NCBI RefSeq assembly: GCF_000961885.1
Contig: NZ_JZKH01000004.1
Coordinates: 1 to 64,000, forward strand
DNA: 64,000 nt
Direction: 5' to 3'
From: Streptomyces rubellomurinus
Lineage (GTDB): Bacteria > Actinomycetota > Actinomycetes > Streptomycetales > Streptomycetaceae
In this document: positions 16,262-25,079 of the stretch, piece after piece
How positions within the stretch are numbered: the first letter of the stretch is position 1
How the letters are laid out: every line of letters starts with the position of its first letter
Translations under genes and position numbers: made by a program
Notes under the pieces: model-generated
What the model saw: the letters and a program-made list of their open reading frames with translations, nothing else
What the model was told of the DNA's origin: nothing
Databases searched by the model: none

Positions 16262-17295
16262 CCTCGTCCGCCGGACACGCCGGGCAGCACACCGAGCGCG
16301 CCGCCGCCCCCTCGGCGGAGGCGGGTCTGCCGACCGGCGGTGTGGCGCAGCGACTCGGCGTGTCCCCGACCACGGTCCGCTCCTGGGAACGCCGTTACGG
16401 CATCGGCCCCGCCCACCGACAGGCCGGGCACCACCGCCGCTGGAGCCCGCAGGACATCGCCGTCCTGGAGGCCATGTGCCGCCTGACCGCCCGCGGGGTC
16501 CCGCCGGGCGAGGCGGCCCGCGCGGTCCTGGCCGAGCGCGCCGCCGCCGAGGACGACGAGACCCGGCGCCCCGCGCCGCGCCGGTCGAAGGCGGACGCCC
16601 GGGACGGCGCCCGGCCCGGCCCCGGCCCGGGCGGGAGCCGCTCCCTGCGGGTCGGGACGGTGCGGCCGGAATGCCGCGGCCTGGCCCGGGCGGCGGTGCG
16701 CCTGGACGCGCCGGAGGTCGCCAGGATCCTGGACGAGGCGGTCGACACCCTCGGGGTGGTCGACGCGTGGACGGAGGTCATGATGCCCGCGCTGCGGGCC
16801 GCGGGCCGCAAGTGGGCGGCGGACGGCGAGCAGTACGTCGAGGTCGAGCACCTGCTGTCCTGGCACGTCTCCAGCGCCCTGCGGGGCGCGGCCGTGGGAA
16901 CGGCCGCCACCCGGCCCGCACCGCCCGTGCTGCTGGCCGCGGCACCCACCGAACTGCACACCCTCCCGCTCGAAGCCACGGCCGCGGCGCTGACCGAACG
17001 CGGACTCCCCTTCCGCATGCTGGGCGCGGCCGTCCCGCCCCGGGCGCTGCTCGACGCCGTCCACCGGATCGGCCCGGGAGCCGTGATGATCTGGTCCCAG
17101 GACCGGCGCAGCGCCGACCGCGAACTGGCGCGCAGGGTCGGCGCCAGCACCTGGGGACCGCGCGGCTCCCGCGCCGCCGCACTGGTCGTCGCCGCCGGTC
17201 CCGGCTGGGCCCGCGGCAGGCCCTCGGCCGGCACCGCCGGCCCCCGCACGCTCGCGGACGCCGTCGACCTCCTCGAACAGGCGGTCACGGGCTGA
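16255..17295 (+). CDS. MerR-family regulator with B12-binding-like domain (LitR-like)
   Basis: A 346-residue regulator. The N-terminal MerR helix-turn-helix (GGVAQRLGVSPTTVRSWERR) covers about 24-95, then a low-complexity linker, then a helical plus Rossmann-like C-terminal half as in CarH/LitR photoreceptors. CarH proteins have a W-x9-EH helix motif and E/D-x-H-x2-G, whose His binds cobalamin. Here these read W-x10-EH (KWAADGEQYVEVEH) and E-L-H-T-L-P, so the His is kept but the Gly is Pro. Adenosylcobalamin binding is possible but unproven. ATG 16255 overlaps the sigma stop by 7 bases. It probably represses the upstream sigma gene in the dark. Confidence 0.82.
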   Translation: MVTSSAGHAGQHTERAAAPSAEAGLPTGGVAQRLGVSPTTVRSWERRYGIGPAHRQAGHHRRWSPQDIAVLEAMCRLTARGVPPGEAARAVLAERAAAEDDETRRPAPRRSKADARDGARPGPGPGGSRSLRVGTVRPECRGLARAAVRLDAPEVARILDEAVDTLGVVDAWTEVMMPALRAAGRKWAADGEQYVEVEHLLSWHVSSALRGAAVGTAATRPAPPVLLAAAPTELHTLPLEATAAALTERGLPFRMLGAAVPPRALLDAVHRIGPGAVMIWSQDRRSADRELARRVGASTWGPRGSRAAALVVAAGPGWARGRPSAGTAGPRTLADAVDLLEQAVTG

Positions 17296-17452
17296 TGCCG
17301 GCTCGCCCGCGTCCGTCGTCGTCTCCGCCGCCGTGCCGGAGAGGTCCTTCCCCGCCCGGGATCCCGTCGACGCGACGTCATGCCAATCCGCATCGGAGTC
17401 GGGTCCGAAGACCGGGGGCAATCCGCACCGCACCGCCTGGAAGGGCCCTCCC

Positions 17453-18766
17453 GTGACCGTCTCCATCGCCCTGTTCACCCAGGACCTGCGCCTGCACGAC
17501 AACCCCGTCCTGCACGCCGCGCGCACCGCGGCCGACCAGGTCGTGCCGCTGTTCGTCCTCGACCCCGCCGTCGAGGCCGCGGGCTTCGCCGCCCCCAACC
17601 GGCAGGCGTTCCTGGCCGATTGCCTGGAGGACCTGGACGCCTCGCTGCGCCGGATCGGCTCGCGGCTGACCGTACGGCGCGGTGAACCCGCCGAGCAGAC
17701 GGCCCGGCTGGCCGCCGAGACGGGCGCAGGATCGGTGCACGTCGCCGCGGGCGTCAGCGCCTTCGCGCACCGCCGGGAGGCACGGCTGCGGGCCGTGTTC
17801 GGCGAGCGGCTGCACGTCCACGACGCCTCGCTCACCGTCGTCCCGGCCGGGCGGATCACCCCGGCCGGCCGTGACCACTACGCCGTCTTCACCCCGTACC
17901 ACCGCGCCTGGCAGCAGGCACCCCGCCGGACGGTCCTGGCCGCGCCCCGCACGCTCGCCACCCCGGACGGCGTCGGCAGCGACACCTTCGCGGCCGAGGG
18001 CCCGTCCTCGCCGGGCGTGCCGCGCGGCGGCGAGACGGTGGCCCGGCGGCGCTGGCGGGCCTGGGACCCGGACGGCTACGCGGACGCGCACGACGACCTC
18101 GCCGCCGACGCCACCTCCCGGCTCTCCCCGTACCTGCACTTCGGCTGCCTGTCGCCCACCGAGCTCGCCGCGCACGCGCTCCGCCACGACGGCGCCGGGG
18201 CGGAGGCCTTCGTCCGGCAACTCGCCTGGCGCGACTTCCACCACCAGGTCCTCGCCGCCCGCCCCGACGCCGCGCGGTACGACTACCGCACCAAGGACGA
18301 CCACTGGCACCACGACGAGGAGGAGGCCGAGGCCTGGCGCCGGGGCCGCACCGGCTACCCGATCATCGACGCCGGCATGCGCCAACTCGCCCACGAGGGC
18401 TGGATGCACAACCGCGCCCGGCTGCTGACGGCGAGCTTCCTCGCCAAGACGCTCTACCTGGACTGGCGGATCGGCGCCGCGCACTTCCTCGCCCTGCTCG
18501 TCGACGGCGACGTGGCCAACAACCAGCTCAACTGGCAGTGGGTCGCCGGCACCGGCACCGACACCCGCCCCAACCGCGTCCTCAACCCGCTGCGCCAGGC
18601 CGACCGTTACGACCCCGCCGGCGACTACGTGCGCCGCTGGGTGCCCGAGCTCGCCCACCTGCCCGGCCCCGCCGTCCACCGGCCCTGGCTCCTGGACGGC
18701 GACTACCCGCCCCCGATCGTCGCGCCCGAGGAGCTGACCGCGCGGTTCCGGCGCGGCCGGCCCTGA
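17453..18766 (+). CDS. phr: Deoxyribodipyrimidine photolyase
   Basis: A 437-residue class I photolyase. It opens with IALFTQDLRLHDNPVLHAA (the N-terminal antenna domain) and has the FAD-binding signatures RTGYPIIDAGMRQL, EGWMHNRARL and DGDVANNQLNWQW. The family uses blue light to split cyclobutane pyrimidine dimers. Length fits (about 430-470 residues). GTG 17453 was chosen because the family N-terminus begins here. It lies 157 bases after the LitR-like gene, in the same direction, matching the light-response locus of other streptomycetes. Confidence 0.93.
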   Translation: MTVSIALFTQDLRLHDNPVLHAARTAADQVVPLFVLDPAVEAAGFAAPNRQAFLADCLEDLDASLRRIGSRLTVRRGEPAEQTARLAAETGAGSVHVAAGVSAFAHRREARLRAVFGERLHVHDASLTVVPAGRITPAGRDHYAVFTPYHRAWQQAPRRTVLAAPRTLATPDGVGSDTFAAEGPSSPGVPRGGETVARRRWRAWDPDGYADAHDDLAADATSRLSPYLHFGCLSPTELAAHALRHDGAGAEAFVRQLAWRDFHHQVLAARPDAARYDYRTKDDHWHHDEEEAEAWRRGRTGYPIIDAGMRQLAHEGWMHNRARLLTASFLAKTLYLDWRIGAAHFLALLVDGDVANNQLNWQWVAGTGTDTRPNRVLNPLRQADRYDPAGDYVRRWVPELAHLPGPAVHRPWLLDGDYPPPIVAPEELTARFRRGRP

Positions 18767-18804
18767 CGGAGCCCGTCCTCCGGACCTCCGGACGAGGAGT
18801 GGAC

Positions 18805-20298
18805 ATGGACACACCGCGACCCGCACCGTCGCGTTGCCTGGTGACCGGCGCGAGCGGCTACATCGGCGGCCGTCTGGTGCCGGAGCTGATCGCCCGGGGA
18901 CACCCCGTCCGCTGCCTGGTGCGCGATCCCGAGCGGCTGCGGGACCAGCCGTGGCGCGCGCAGGTCGACGTCGCCACCGGTGACGTGAGCCGCCCCGAGA
19001 CCCTCGCCGGGGCCTTCGACGGCATCGACGTCGCCTACTACCTGGTGCACTCGCTGGGCACCGGACCGGCCTTCGAAGCCACCGACCGCGCAGCCGCCCG
19101 GGCCTTCGGGGCCGCCGCGGCCGCCGCGGGCGTCACCCGGATCGTCTACCTCGGCGGCCTCATCCCGGCCGGGGTGCCCGAGGCGGACCTCTCGCCCCAT
19201 CTGCGCTCCCGTGCCGAGGTCGGCCGGATCCTGCGCGACAGCGGCGTCCCCACGGCCGAACTGCGGGCGGCCGTGATCATCGGCTCCGGCAGCGCCTCGT
19301 TCGAGATGCTCCGGTACCTCACCGAACGCCTGCCCGTGATGGTCACGCCGCGCTGGGTCTCCACCCGGATCCAGCCGATCGCCGTCCGGGACGTCCTGCG
19401 CCAGCTGGCCGGCGCCGCCGGTCTGCCGCCGGACGTGAACCGCACCTTCGACCTCGGCGGGCCCGACGTCCTGACCTACGCGCAGATGATGCACCGCTAC
19501 GCGCGGCTGGCCGGGCTGCGGCGGCGCCTCATCGTCCCCGTGCCGGTCCTCACCCCCCGGCTGTCCGGCCACTGGGTCGGCCTGGTGACCCCGGTGCCCG
19601 GCTCCATCGCCCGTCCGCTGGTCGAGTCCCTGCGCCACGAGGTCGTCCGCGGCGAACACGACCTCGCCCGGTGGGTGCCCGACCCGCCGGAGGGGCCGAC
19701 CGGGTTCGACCAGGCCGTGGTGCTGGCCCTGCGGCGGATCAAGGACGCCGACGTCGCCACCCGCTGGTCCGGCGCCTCGGTGCCCGGCGCCCCGAGCGAC
19801 CCGCTGCCCACCGACCCCGACTGGGCCGGCGGCAGCCTCTACCAGGACCTCCGCGAACGGACCGTGACGGCCTCACCGGCCGCCGTCTGGCAGGTGATCG
19901 AGGGCATCGGCGGCGACAACGGGTGGTACTCGTTCCCCCTGGCCTGGGCCCTGCGCGGCCGGCTCGACCGCCTGCTCGGCGGCGTCGGCCTGCGCAGGGG
20001 CCGCCGCGACCCCGCCCGGCTGCGGGTCGGCGACTCCCTCGACTTCTGGCGGGTCGAGGAGATCCGGCCGGGCCGGCTGCTCCGGCTCCGCGCCGAGATG
20101 CGGCTGCCCGGCCTGGCCTGGCTCGAACTGTCCGTCACGCCGGACGGCGACCACGGCACCCGCTACCGGCAGCGGGCGCTCTTCCACCCGCACGGCCTGG
20201 CCGGCCACGCCTACTGGTGGGCCGTGGCGCCCTTCCACACGGTGGTGTTCGGCGCAATGGCCCGCAACATCACCGAACGTGCCCGCCGGACGGCCTGA
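18805..20298 (+). CDS. NAD(P)-binding epimerase-like protein with C-terminal SRPBCC (DUF2867) domain
   Basis: A 497-residue fusion. The first 300 residues are an atypical short-chain dehydrogenase/NmrA-type fold with VTGASGYIGGRLVPELIARG and YYLVHSLGTG. The last 150 residues (VTASPAAVWQVIEGIGGDNGW to the end) look like the DUF2867/SRPBCC hydrophobic-pocket domain. ATG 18805 follows GAGGAGTGGAC. Homologues occur with photolyase in light loci of streptomycetes; the substrate is unknown. It follows phr by 38 bases and overlaps the convergent dehydrogenase by 29 bases. Confidence 0.83.
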   Translation: MDTPRPAPSRCLVTGASGYIGGRLVPELIARGHPVRCLVRDPERLRDQPWRAQVDVATGDVSRPETLAGAFDGIDVAYYLVHSLGTGPAFEATDRAAARAFGAAAAAAGVTRIVYLGGLIPAGVPEADLSPHLRSRAEVGRILRDSGVPTAELRAAVIIGSGSASFEMLRYLTERLPVMVTPRWVSTRIQPIAVRDVLRQLAGAAGLPPDVNRTFDLGGPDVLTYAQMMHRYARLAGLRRRLIVPVPVLTPRLSGHWVGLVTPVPGSIARPLVESLRHEVVRGEHDLARWVPDPPEGPTGFDQAVVLALRRIKDADVATRWSGASVPGAPSDPLPTDPDWAGGSLYQDLRERTVTASPAAVWQVIEGIGGDNGWYSFPLAWALRGRLDRLLGGVGLRRGRRDPARLRVGDSLDFWRVEEIRPGRLLRLRAEMRLPGLAWLELSVTPDGDHGTRYRQRALFHPHGLAGHAYWWAVAPFHTVVFGAMARNITERARRTA

Positions 20299-21286
20299 CC
20301 CGGCTCGCCTCCGGCGCCACCGGCCGTTCGCCGGTCGCCGGTGCCGGGAAGACCGGGTCGGTGCCGGTGAGGTCGCAGGAGGCCGCCCAGAGGCGCTCGG
20401 CGGTCCGGGTGTCGGTCAGCTGCTTCCAGAGGGGTTCGGCCTCGGGCGTGCCGCGCAGGCCGAACGCCCGGGGGCTCAGCATGAGGCCGCCGCGCACGGC
20501 CGGGTCGAGCACCGCCCGGACGGCGGGCCACGCGACGGTGTCCTTGCCCTGGACGACGAGGCCGAGCGGCAGGTTTCGCAGCCGTTCGCCGGTGGTGCGC
20601 ACGTGCACCGGTGGGCGCGAGGGGGTGAGGGAGTCGAGGGCGCCGCCGGGGTGGACGAGCACGCTCAGGGTCGTGCTGCCGCAGGCGCGGAGCCGGCGGT
20701 CGAGCTCGACGGCGAAGAGCATCTGGGCCAGCTTGGAGCGCGCGTAGGTGCGCTTGGGCCGGTAGTCGCGCGTGCTCTGGAGGTCGTCGAGGTCCAGGCG
20801 TTCGGACTTGGCGGCGAAGCTGCCGGTGGTGACGATCCTGCTCCCCGGGGTGGCCGCGAGCAGCGGGGCCAGGTGGTGGGTCAGGGCGAAGTGGCCCAGG
20901 TGGTTGGTCGCGAACATGAGCTCCAGGCCGTCCCTGGTCTCGCGGCGCGGCGGGTCGTCGAGCAACACCCCGGCGTTGTGGACGACCGCGTCGAGGCGGT
21001 CCAGCCCGAGCGCGTCCACGGACGCCTTGAGTGAGGCGCGATCGGCCAGGTCCAGGGGCACGTGCCGCACCGTGGCGCCCGGTATCCGGGAGCGTACGGA
21101 GCCGATCGCGGCCTCGGCCCGCGCCCGGTCGCGGCAGCCGATGACGACCGTCGCCCCGGTGGCGGCGAGCTGCTCGGCGACGAAGTACCCGATGCCCGCG
21201 TTGCCGCCGGTGACCAGGAAGTTCCTGCCACGGGCATCGGGCAGGCGGTGGGCGTCCCAGCGCGGGACACGGGGGGCGGAGGGCAT
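20270..21286 (-). CDS. Short-chain dehydrogenase/reductase
   Basis: A 338-residue classical-type SDR with the cofactor motif TGGNAGIGYFVAEQL, the NAG motif VVHNAGVLL and the catalytic pair Y-x3-K in RTYARSKLAQM. It resembles WW-domain-oxidoreductase/retinol-dehydrogenase-like SDRs, longer than the usual 250 residues. Its 3' end overlaps the convergent epimerase-like gene. No substrate can be deduced. The start ATG 21286 gives the family N-terminus shortly before the glycine-rich loop. Confidence 0.87.
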   Translation of the reverse strand: MPSAPRVPRWDAHRLPDARGRNFLVTGGNAGIGYFVAEQLAATGATVVIGCRDRARAEAAIGSVRSRIPGATVRHVPLDLADRASLKASVDALGLDRLDAVVHNAGVLLDDPPRRETRDGLELMFATNHLGHFALTHHLAPLLAATPGSRIVTTGSFAAKSERLDLDDLQSTRDYRPKRTYARSKLAQMLFAVELDRRLRACGSTTLSVLVHPGGALDSLTPSRPPVHVRTTGERLRNLPLGLVVQGKDTVAWPAVRAVLDPAVRGGLMLSPRAFGLRGTPEAEPLWKQLTDTRTAERLWAASCDLTGTDPVFPAPATGERPVAPEASRVRPSGGHVR

Positions 21287-21603
21287 GACGGCTCCCGGAG
21301 CTCGGAGTGATCGGACGCGGGCGGGACCGCACGGCCACGGCCGGTCACGCCCCGCCCCCCACGGTCCCGGAGGCCACTCACACCTCGCTCACAGGCCACT
21401 GCCATCCGACCGTCGTCCGGCAGCCCGCGCGAGGGGGCCGCGGCACGCCGGGCCGGTCGGTCCGTACCGGGCATCAAGGCCCGTGCCACGTTAGGGTGAT
21501 GCGTTGCGTCCAGCCCAGCCGGGAGGGCACCGCGCCTTCGGTCCGGCCCCCGGGTGTCCGGTCCGAGCGGCGCCGCCGGCTGCCGAGTCGAAGGGAGACG
21601 CCG
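21287..21603. other. Intergenic stretch between divergent genes
   Basis: This 317-base gap separates the SDR gene and the CysS-like gene. A TAGGGT hexamer at 21492-21497 could be a -10 for the plus-strand gene, but no convincing -35 precedes it. I see no further gene or repeat. Confidence 0.3.
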
Positions 21604-22425
21604 TTGCGCATCGTCGACGCCCGGACCGGGGAGCGCGCCGAGCTCCGGCCCCGCCGGGTCGGGCTCCTGCGGGTGACCGTCGTGGTGGGGGAGCGGGATG
21701 GCCGGTTCGACCTCGGGGACCTGCGGGCCCTGTTGGCCGGTGACGTGCTGGCCCGCACCTGCGAGACGCAGGGACTGCAGGTGTTCACCGGGCTCGCCGT
21801 ACCGGACGGTGCGCAGGAGCAGGCCGGGGCCCTGCTGAAGGCGGCGGAGGAGATGGGCATCCACCCGCCCGGACGGCTGAGCGCGCACGGAGACGCGGGG
21901 ACGGCGGACCTGGTCATCGCCGGCCGTCCGCAGCCCGGCTCCGACGCCGTGGCGCCGGCGCTCCTGGTCACCGGGCCGGTCAGCGGACCGGTCGCCGGGC
22001 CGGTCGCCGGATCGGTCGTCGGATCGGTCGTCGAGGAGGCTTCGGACGGGGGCCCGGCGAGCGGTTCCCCGGGGTCCGCACGCGATCCCTTCGCGCTGCG
22101 CTTGGTCCTCCTGGAGCACGCCGTCACCGATCCGGTCCGGATCACCGCGGCCGCGCTGGCCGATGCCGGGGAGAGGATCGCCCGCTGGCGGGCGCTCGTG
22201 GCCGACCTCGCCGGTGCGCCGTCCGGGCCGCTGGACGCGGACATGGTCCAGGCGGGCTTCGACGGGCTGGACGAGAACCTGGACGCCCGGGTCGCGGTGC
22301 GCGCCCTGCAGGCGCTGGACGAGCGGTCGGACCTGGCGGCCGGGACCCGTTTCGAGACCTGCCTGCGCCTGGACCAGGTGCTCGCGCTCGAACTCGCCCG
22401 CGACATCGGGCGTGGGCCCCGTTGA
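21604..22425 (+). CDS. Cysteinyl-tRNA-synthetase-like protein lacking the catalytic motifs
   Basis: A 273-residue protein. Its start (LRIVDARTGERAELRPRRVG) and the phrase FDLGDLRALLAGDVLARTCE line up with the N-terminal Rossmann half of cysteinyl-tRNA synthetases, and the end (GFDGLDENLDARVAVRALQAL, LELARDIGR) with their C-terminal helical domain. The ATP-binding HIGH motif, expected near residue 36, is not present (FDLG), KMSKS is absent, and the middle is replaced by a Gly/Pro/Val repeat (GPVSGPVAGPVAGSVVGSVV). It cannot be a working synthetase. It may bind tRNA or another partner, or be decaying. TTG 21604 follows AAGGGAG at 6 bases and matches the family start; an ATG at 21499 is an alternative. 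Confidence 0.6.
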   Translation: MRIVDARTGERAELRPRRVGLLRVTVVVGERDGRFDLGDLRALLAGDVLARTCETQGLQVFTGLAVPDGAQEQAGALLKAAEEMGIHPPGRLSAHGDAGTADLVIAGRPQPGSDAVAPALLVTGPVSGPVAGPVAGSVVGSVVEEASDGGPASGSPGSARDPFALRLVLLEHAVTDPVRITAAALADAGERIARWRALVADLAGAPSGPLDADMVQAGFDGLDENLDARVAVRALQALDERSDLAAGTRFETCLRLDQVLALELARDIGRGPR

Positions 22426-22562
22426 ACCGTCCGGGCGCTGTGCCCGCGCCCGGTCGCGGGCGGCCCCGGGGTCGCCTACGGTGAGGGCACGGTCACCCTG
22501 CGAGCGGCGCTGTGGACCGCTGGGGCGGACCGGCAGGGGGGAACACCGACGAAGGAGTCCCC

Positions 22563-22997
22563 GTGACCACTGCCCGAGACATCATGCACACCGGCGCCCA
22601 GTGCATCGGCGCCCACCAGACGCTGGACGAGGCCGCGAAGATGATGCGCGACAAGAAGGTGGGCGCGCTGCCGATCTGCGGCGACGACCAGAAGCTCCAC
22701 GGCATCATCACCGACCGCGACATCGTGGTGCGCTGTCTCGCCGAGGGGAAGGACCCGGCCACCATGACCGCCATGGAGCTGGCCGGGCACCTGCACTGCG
22801 TGCGGGCCGAGGACAGCATGGACACCGTGCTCAAGAAGATGGAGCAGCACCAGATCCGGCGCATCCCGGTGATCGACGGCGACCGGCTGGTCGGCATGAT
22901 CAGCGAGGCCGACCTGGCGATGGGCCACCGCGACGGCCACCAGGTGACGGACCAGCAGATCATCGAGTTCATGGACAGCGTCTACATGAAGCGGTGA
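22563..22997 (+). CDS. CBS-domain pair protein
   Basis: A 144-residue soluble protein made of two CBS motifs (ARDIMHTGAQCIGAHQTLDEA, LHGIITDRDIVVRCL; and VRAEDSMDTVLKKM, LVGMISEADLAMG). CBS pairs bind adenine nucleotides and sense energy charge. GTG 22563 follows GAAGGAGTCCCC. Its codon use is less GC3-extreme than its neighbours (several AAG, ATG and ATC in a row). Such stand-alone CBS proteins are common members of hypoxia and dormancy regulons in actinobacteria, but I see no DosR-like box here. Confidence 0.88.
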   Translation: MTTARDIMHTGAQCIGAHQTLDEAAKMMRDKKVGALPICGDDQKLHGIITDRDIVVRCLAEGKDPATMTAMELAGHLHCVRAEDSMDTVLKKMEQHQIRRIPVIDGDRLVGMISEADLAMGHRDGHQVTDQQIIEFMDSVYMKR

Positions 22998-23009
22998 CGC
23001 CCGCCCGCC

Positions 23010-23054
23010 GTTGAGCGGAGCCCTGTTGAGTGGAGCCCCGCTGAGCGGAGCCCC
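23010..23054 (+). repeat. Three 15-bp tandem repeats after the CBS gene
   Basis: Units GTTGAGCGGAGCCCT (23010-23024), GTTGAGTGGAGCCCC (23025-23039) and GCTGAGCGGAGCCCC (23040-23054). The last unit also supplies the left arm of the following hairpin. Confidence 0.85.
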
Positions 23055-23080
23055 GTCCCCACGGGTGCGGACGGGGCTCC
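23047..23080. terminator. Bidirectional hairpin terminator
   Basis: GGAGCCCCGTC (23047-23057) pairs with GACGGGGCTCC (23070-23080), an 11-bp perfect stem. It sits between the converging CBS and ketopantoate-reductase-like genes. Confidence 0.75.
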
Positions 23081-23098
23081 CTGGCGCCGGCGGTCCGG

Positions 23099-24082
23099 TC
23101 AGCCGGCCCGGTGGGGAAGGCCGGCGCCGGCGGCGAGTTCGGCCACCAGCCGCGTGGTGAGCGGCACGCCGATGCCGTGCCGTTCGGCGGCGCGCAGCAC
23201 GGCCCCGCCGATGGCGTCGAGTTCCAGTGCGAGGCCCGCCTCCGCGTCGCGCTGCATGGAGGACTTGCTGTCCGCCGGGAACGCGTCGTAGCGCTGCAGG
23301 ACTTCGGCGACGACCGTCTGCCCGCCGCAGGCCCGGCTGACCGCGACGGTCTCCTCGACCAGGGCCGTCAGCTCGTCCCGCCGCTCGGAGCGGATCGCGC
23401 CGATGGGCTGGCGATGGCGGGTGGTGAGCAGGGCGAAGGGGGCGAGGAAGGCCAGCTTGGCCCACAGGACCCGGTGCTCGTCGGGGAGGACGTGGGTGGT
23501 CACGCCGGCGCCGGTGAGCAGTTCGGCGAGCGGGGCGAGCCGGTCCGGCCGGCCGGCCAGATCGACCTCGACGAACGGGCTGCCGTGCCTGATGACGCCC
23601 GGCGCGGTGCGGGCGGACTCGACGCGGACGACGGCCGGGACGACGCGCTCGTCGCCGTAGGCCGCCCGCAGGGTGTCCGCGTGCTCGACGCCGTTCAGCA
23701 GCGGCAGCAGCACGCCGTTGGCGAGCCACTGCGGCGGGACGCGGTCGAGGGCCTCGTCCAGCGCGGTGTTCTTGACCGTCACCAGGCACAGGTCGACGGG
23801 CTCGCGCAGCACGGTGTCCGCCTCGACCGGCGCGGTGAAGTCGCCGAACTGCCTGCTGCTGACGCGGATTCCGTCCCGGCGCAGCGCGTCGGCGGTCTCC
23901 TCCCGGGCGAGGCAGATGACGCGGTGTCCGGCGCGGGAGAGCAGCGCGGCGAGCAGGCCGCCGACGCCGCCGGGGCCGAGCACGGCCACGGTCGAGCGGT
24001 TCGGGACCGGGATGGATCCGGGCGTGGATGCGGGGGCGGCTGCGGGGACCGCTGCGGTGACGGGGTGTCCGGATGCGGACAT
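23099..24082 (-). CDS. Ketopantoate reductase (PanE/ApbA) family protein
   Basis: A 327-residue NADPH-dependent reductase. The nucleotide loop is VAVLGPGGVGGLLAALLSRAG, followed by VTVKNTALDEAL. The C-terminal helical domain contains KLAFLAPFALLTT (with the conserved Lys), QRYDAFPADSKSSMQRD (the SSM-x-D motif) and EVDLAG. The family reduces 2-dehydropantoate to pantoate in coenzyme A synthesis; paralogues act on other 2-keto acids, and the lone location leaves the substrate open. The first 25 residues are an Ala/Pro-rich extension. ATG 24082 follows GAGAGGAG. Confidence 0.87.
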   Translation of the reverse strand: MSASGHPVTAAVPAAAPASTPGSIPVPNRSTVAVLGPGGVGGLLAALLSRAGHRVICLAREETADALRRDGIRVSSRQFGDFTAPVEADTVLREPVDLCLVTVKNTALDEALDRVPPQWLANGVLLPLLNGVEHADTLRAAYGDERVVPAVVRVESARTAPGVIRHGSPFVEVDLAGRPDRLAPLAELLTGAGVTTHVLPDEHRVLWAKLAFLAPFALLTTRHRQPIGAIRSERRDELTALVEETVAVSRACGGQTVVAEVLQRYDAFPADSKSSMQRDAEAGLALELDAIGGAVLRAAERHGIGVPLTTRLVAELAAGAGLPHRAG

Positions 24083-24311
24083 GGAGGGGCTCCTCTCGGT
24101 TCGTGGGTCGGCACCTGGAAGGTTGCCGCCCTGGGCCCGGCGTGATCATCTACTCAGGACACGGCCGCGTCAATCCTCGCCCGGGCGTCGCGCGGTGAGG
24201 GGCCGGGGAACCGGCCCGACCGGGCGGGCGTTGCTGGCTGAGGACACGTGGGTGCGGCGGCCGGTAGGCGCGTTGCGGCGTGGCCGGTCCGTACAGGGAA
24301 AGGAAGGGCAC

Positions 24312-24983
24312 ATGCACGTCACCCTCGCCGAGGAGCTGATGCTGCTCTCGCTGGACGACGAGTCCGGTGTGGCGAAGGACGGTTCGAGCGCCGGATGGGC
24401 GGTGGCGGGAGGCTTCCTCGCCGATCTCGCGCTGGCCGGGCGGGTCGCGCTCGACGAAGGCCGGCTCAGCGTCACCGACCGTACGCCGACCGGTGATCCG
24501 CTGCTCGACGAGCGCCTGGAGCGGATATCCGAGTGGGCGGCGAACAAGGCGCCCGGCAAGGCGAAGGCGGCGGACTGGCTGGCCAAGGACCACCTCACGG
24601 CGGTCCGGGCCACCGTGCGGCGGCTGTGCGAGCGCGGCCTGGTCGTGGAGGAGCGCCACCGGCTCCTCGGTCTGTTCCCGGTCCGGCGCTATCCGGAGGC
24701 GGACGGCTCCGTCGAGCGTGAACTGCGCGCGCGGCTCGCGGCCGTGATCCGGCACCACCAGGCGCCCGACGCCCGCACCGCGACCCTGATCGCCCTCCTG
24801 CACGCGGCCCGGCTGCACGGCCTGGCCTTCTCCGACCTCCCGCGTGCGCGGGTCGAGCTGCGGTTCGCGGAGATCGCCGCGGGCGACTGGGCGGGCGAGT
24901 CGGTCGGCCAGACGGTCCGGAACATGCGCGTCGCCGTCGCGGCCGTCACGGCCGTGACCGTCGCCGCGGCCGCCGCCGGCTGA
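24312..24983 (+). CDS. GPP34 (GOLPH3-like) family protein
   Basis: A 223-residue protein starting HVTLAEELMLLSLDDESG, the typical GPP34 N-terminus. Further family pieces are GGFLADLALAGRVAL, GLVVEERHRLLGLFPVRRY and LIALLHAARLHGL. The eukaryotic relative binds PI4P at Golgi membranes. Streptomycetes carry many paralogues, of unknown role, possibly membrane-associated through the basic surface and the hydrophobic C-terminus (VAAVTAVTVAAAAAG). ATG 24312 follows AAAGGAAGGGCAC. Confidence 0.88.
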   Translation: MHVTLAEELMLLSLDDESGVAKDGSSAGWAVAGGFLADLALAGRVALDEGRLSVTDRTPTGDPLLDERLERISEWAANKAPGKAKAADWLAKDHLTAVRATVRRLCERGLVVEERHRLLGLFPVRRYPEADGSVERELRARLAAVIRHHQAPDARTATLIALLHAARLHGLAFSDLPRARVELRFAEIAAGDWAGESVGQTVRNMRVAVAAVTAVTVAAAAAG

Positions 24984-25020
24984 CGGTCGGCCGGGAGTCG
25001 GCCGGTGGCCGGTGGCGCCC

Positions 25021-25059
25021 GTTGTCCCGGGCTCGCCCCCGGGCCCGTCCCGGGACAAC
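25021..25059. terminator. Bidirectional hairpin terminator
   Basis: GTTGTCCCGGG (25021-25031) and CCCGGGACAAC (25049-25059) form an 11-bp perfect stem with a GC-rich loop between the converging GPP34 and AlaRS-like genes. Confidence 0.8.
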
Positions 25060-25079
25060 GGGCGGGCCCGGGACGGCCG

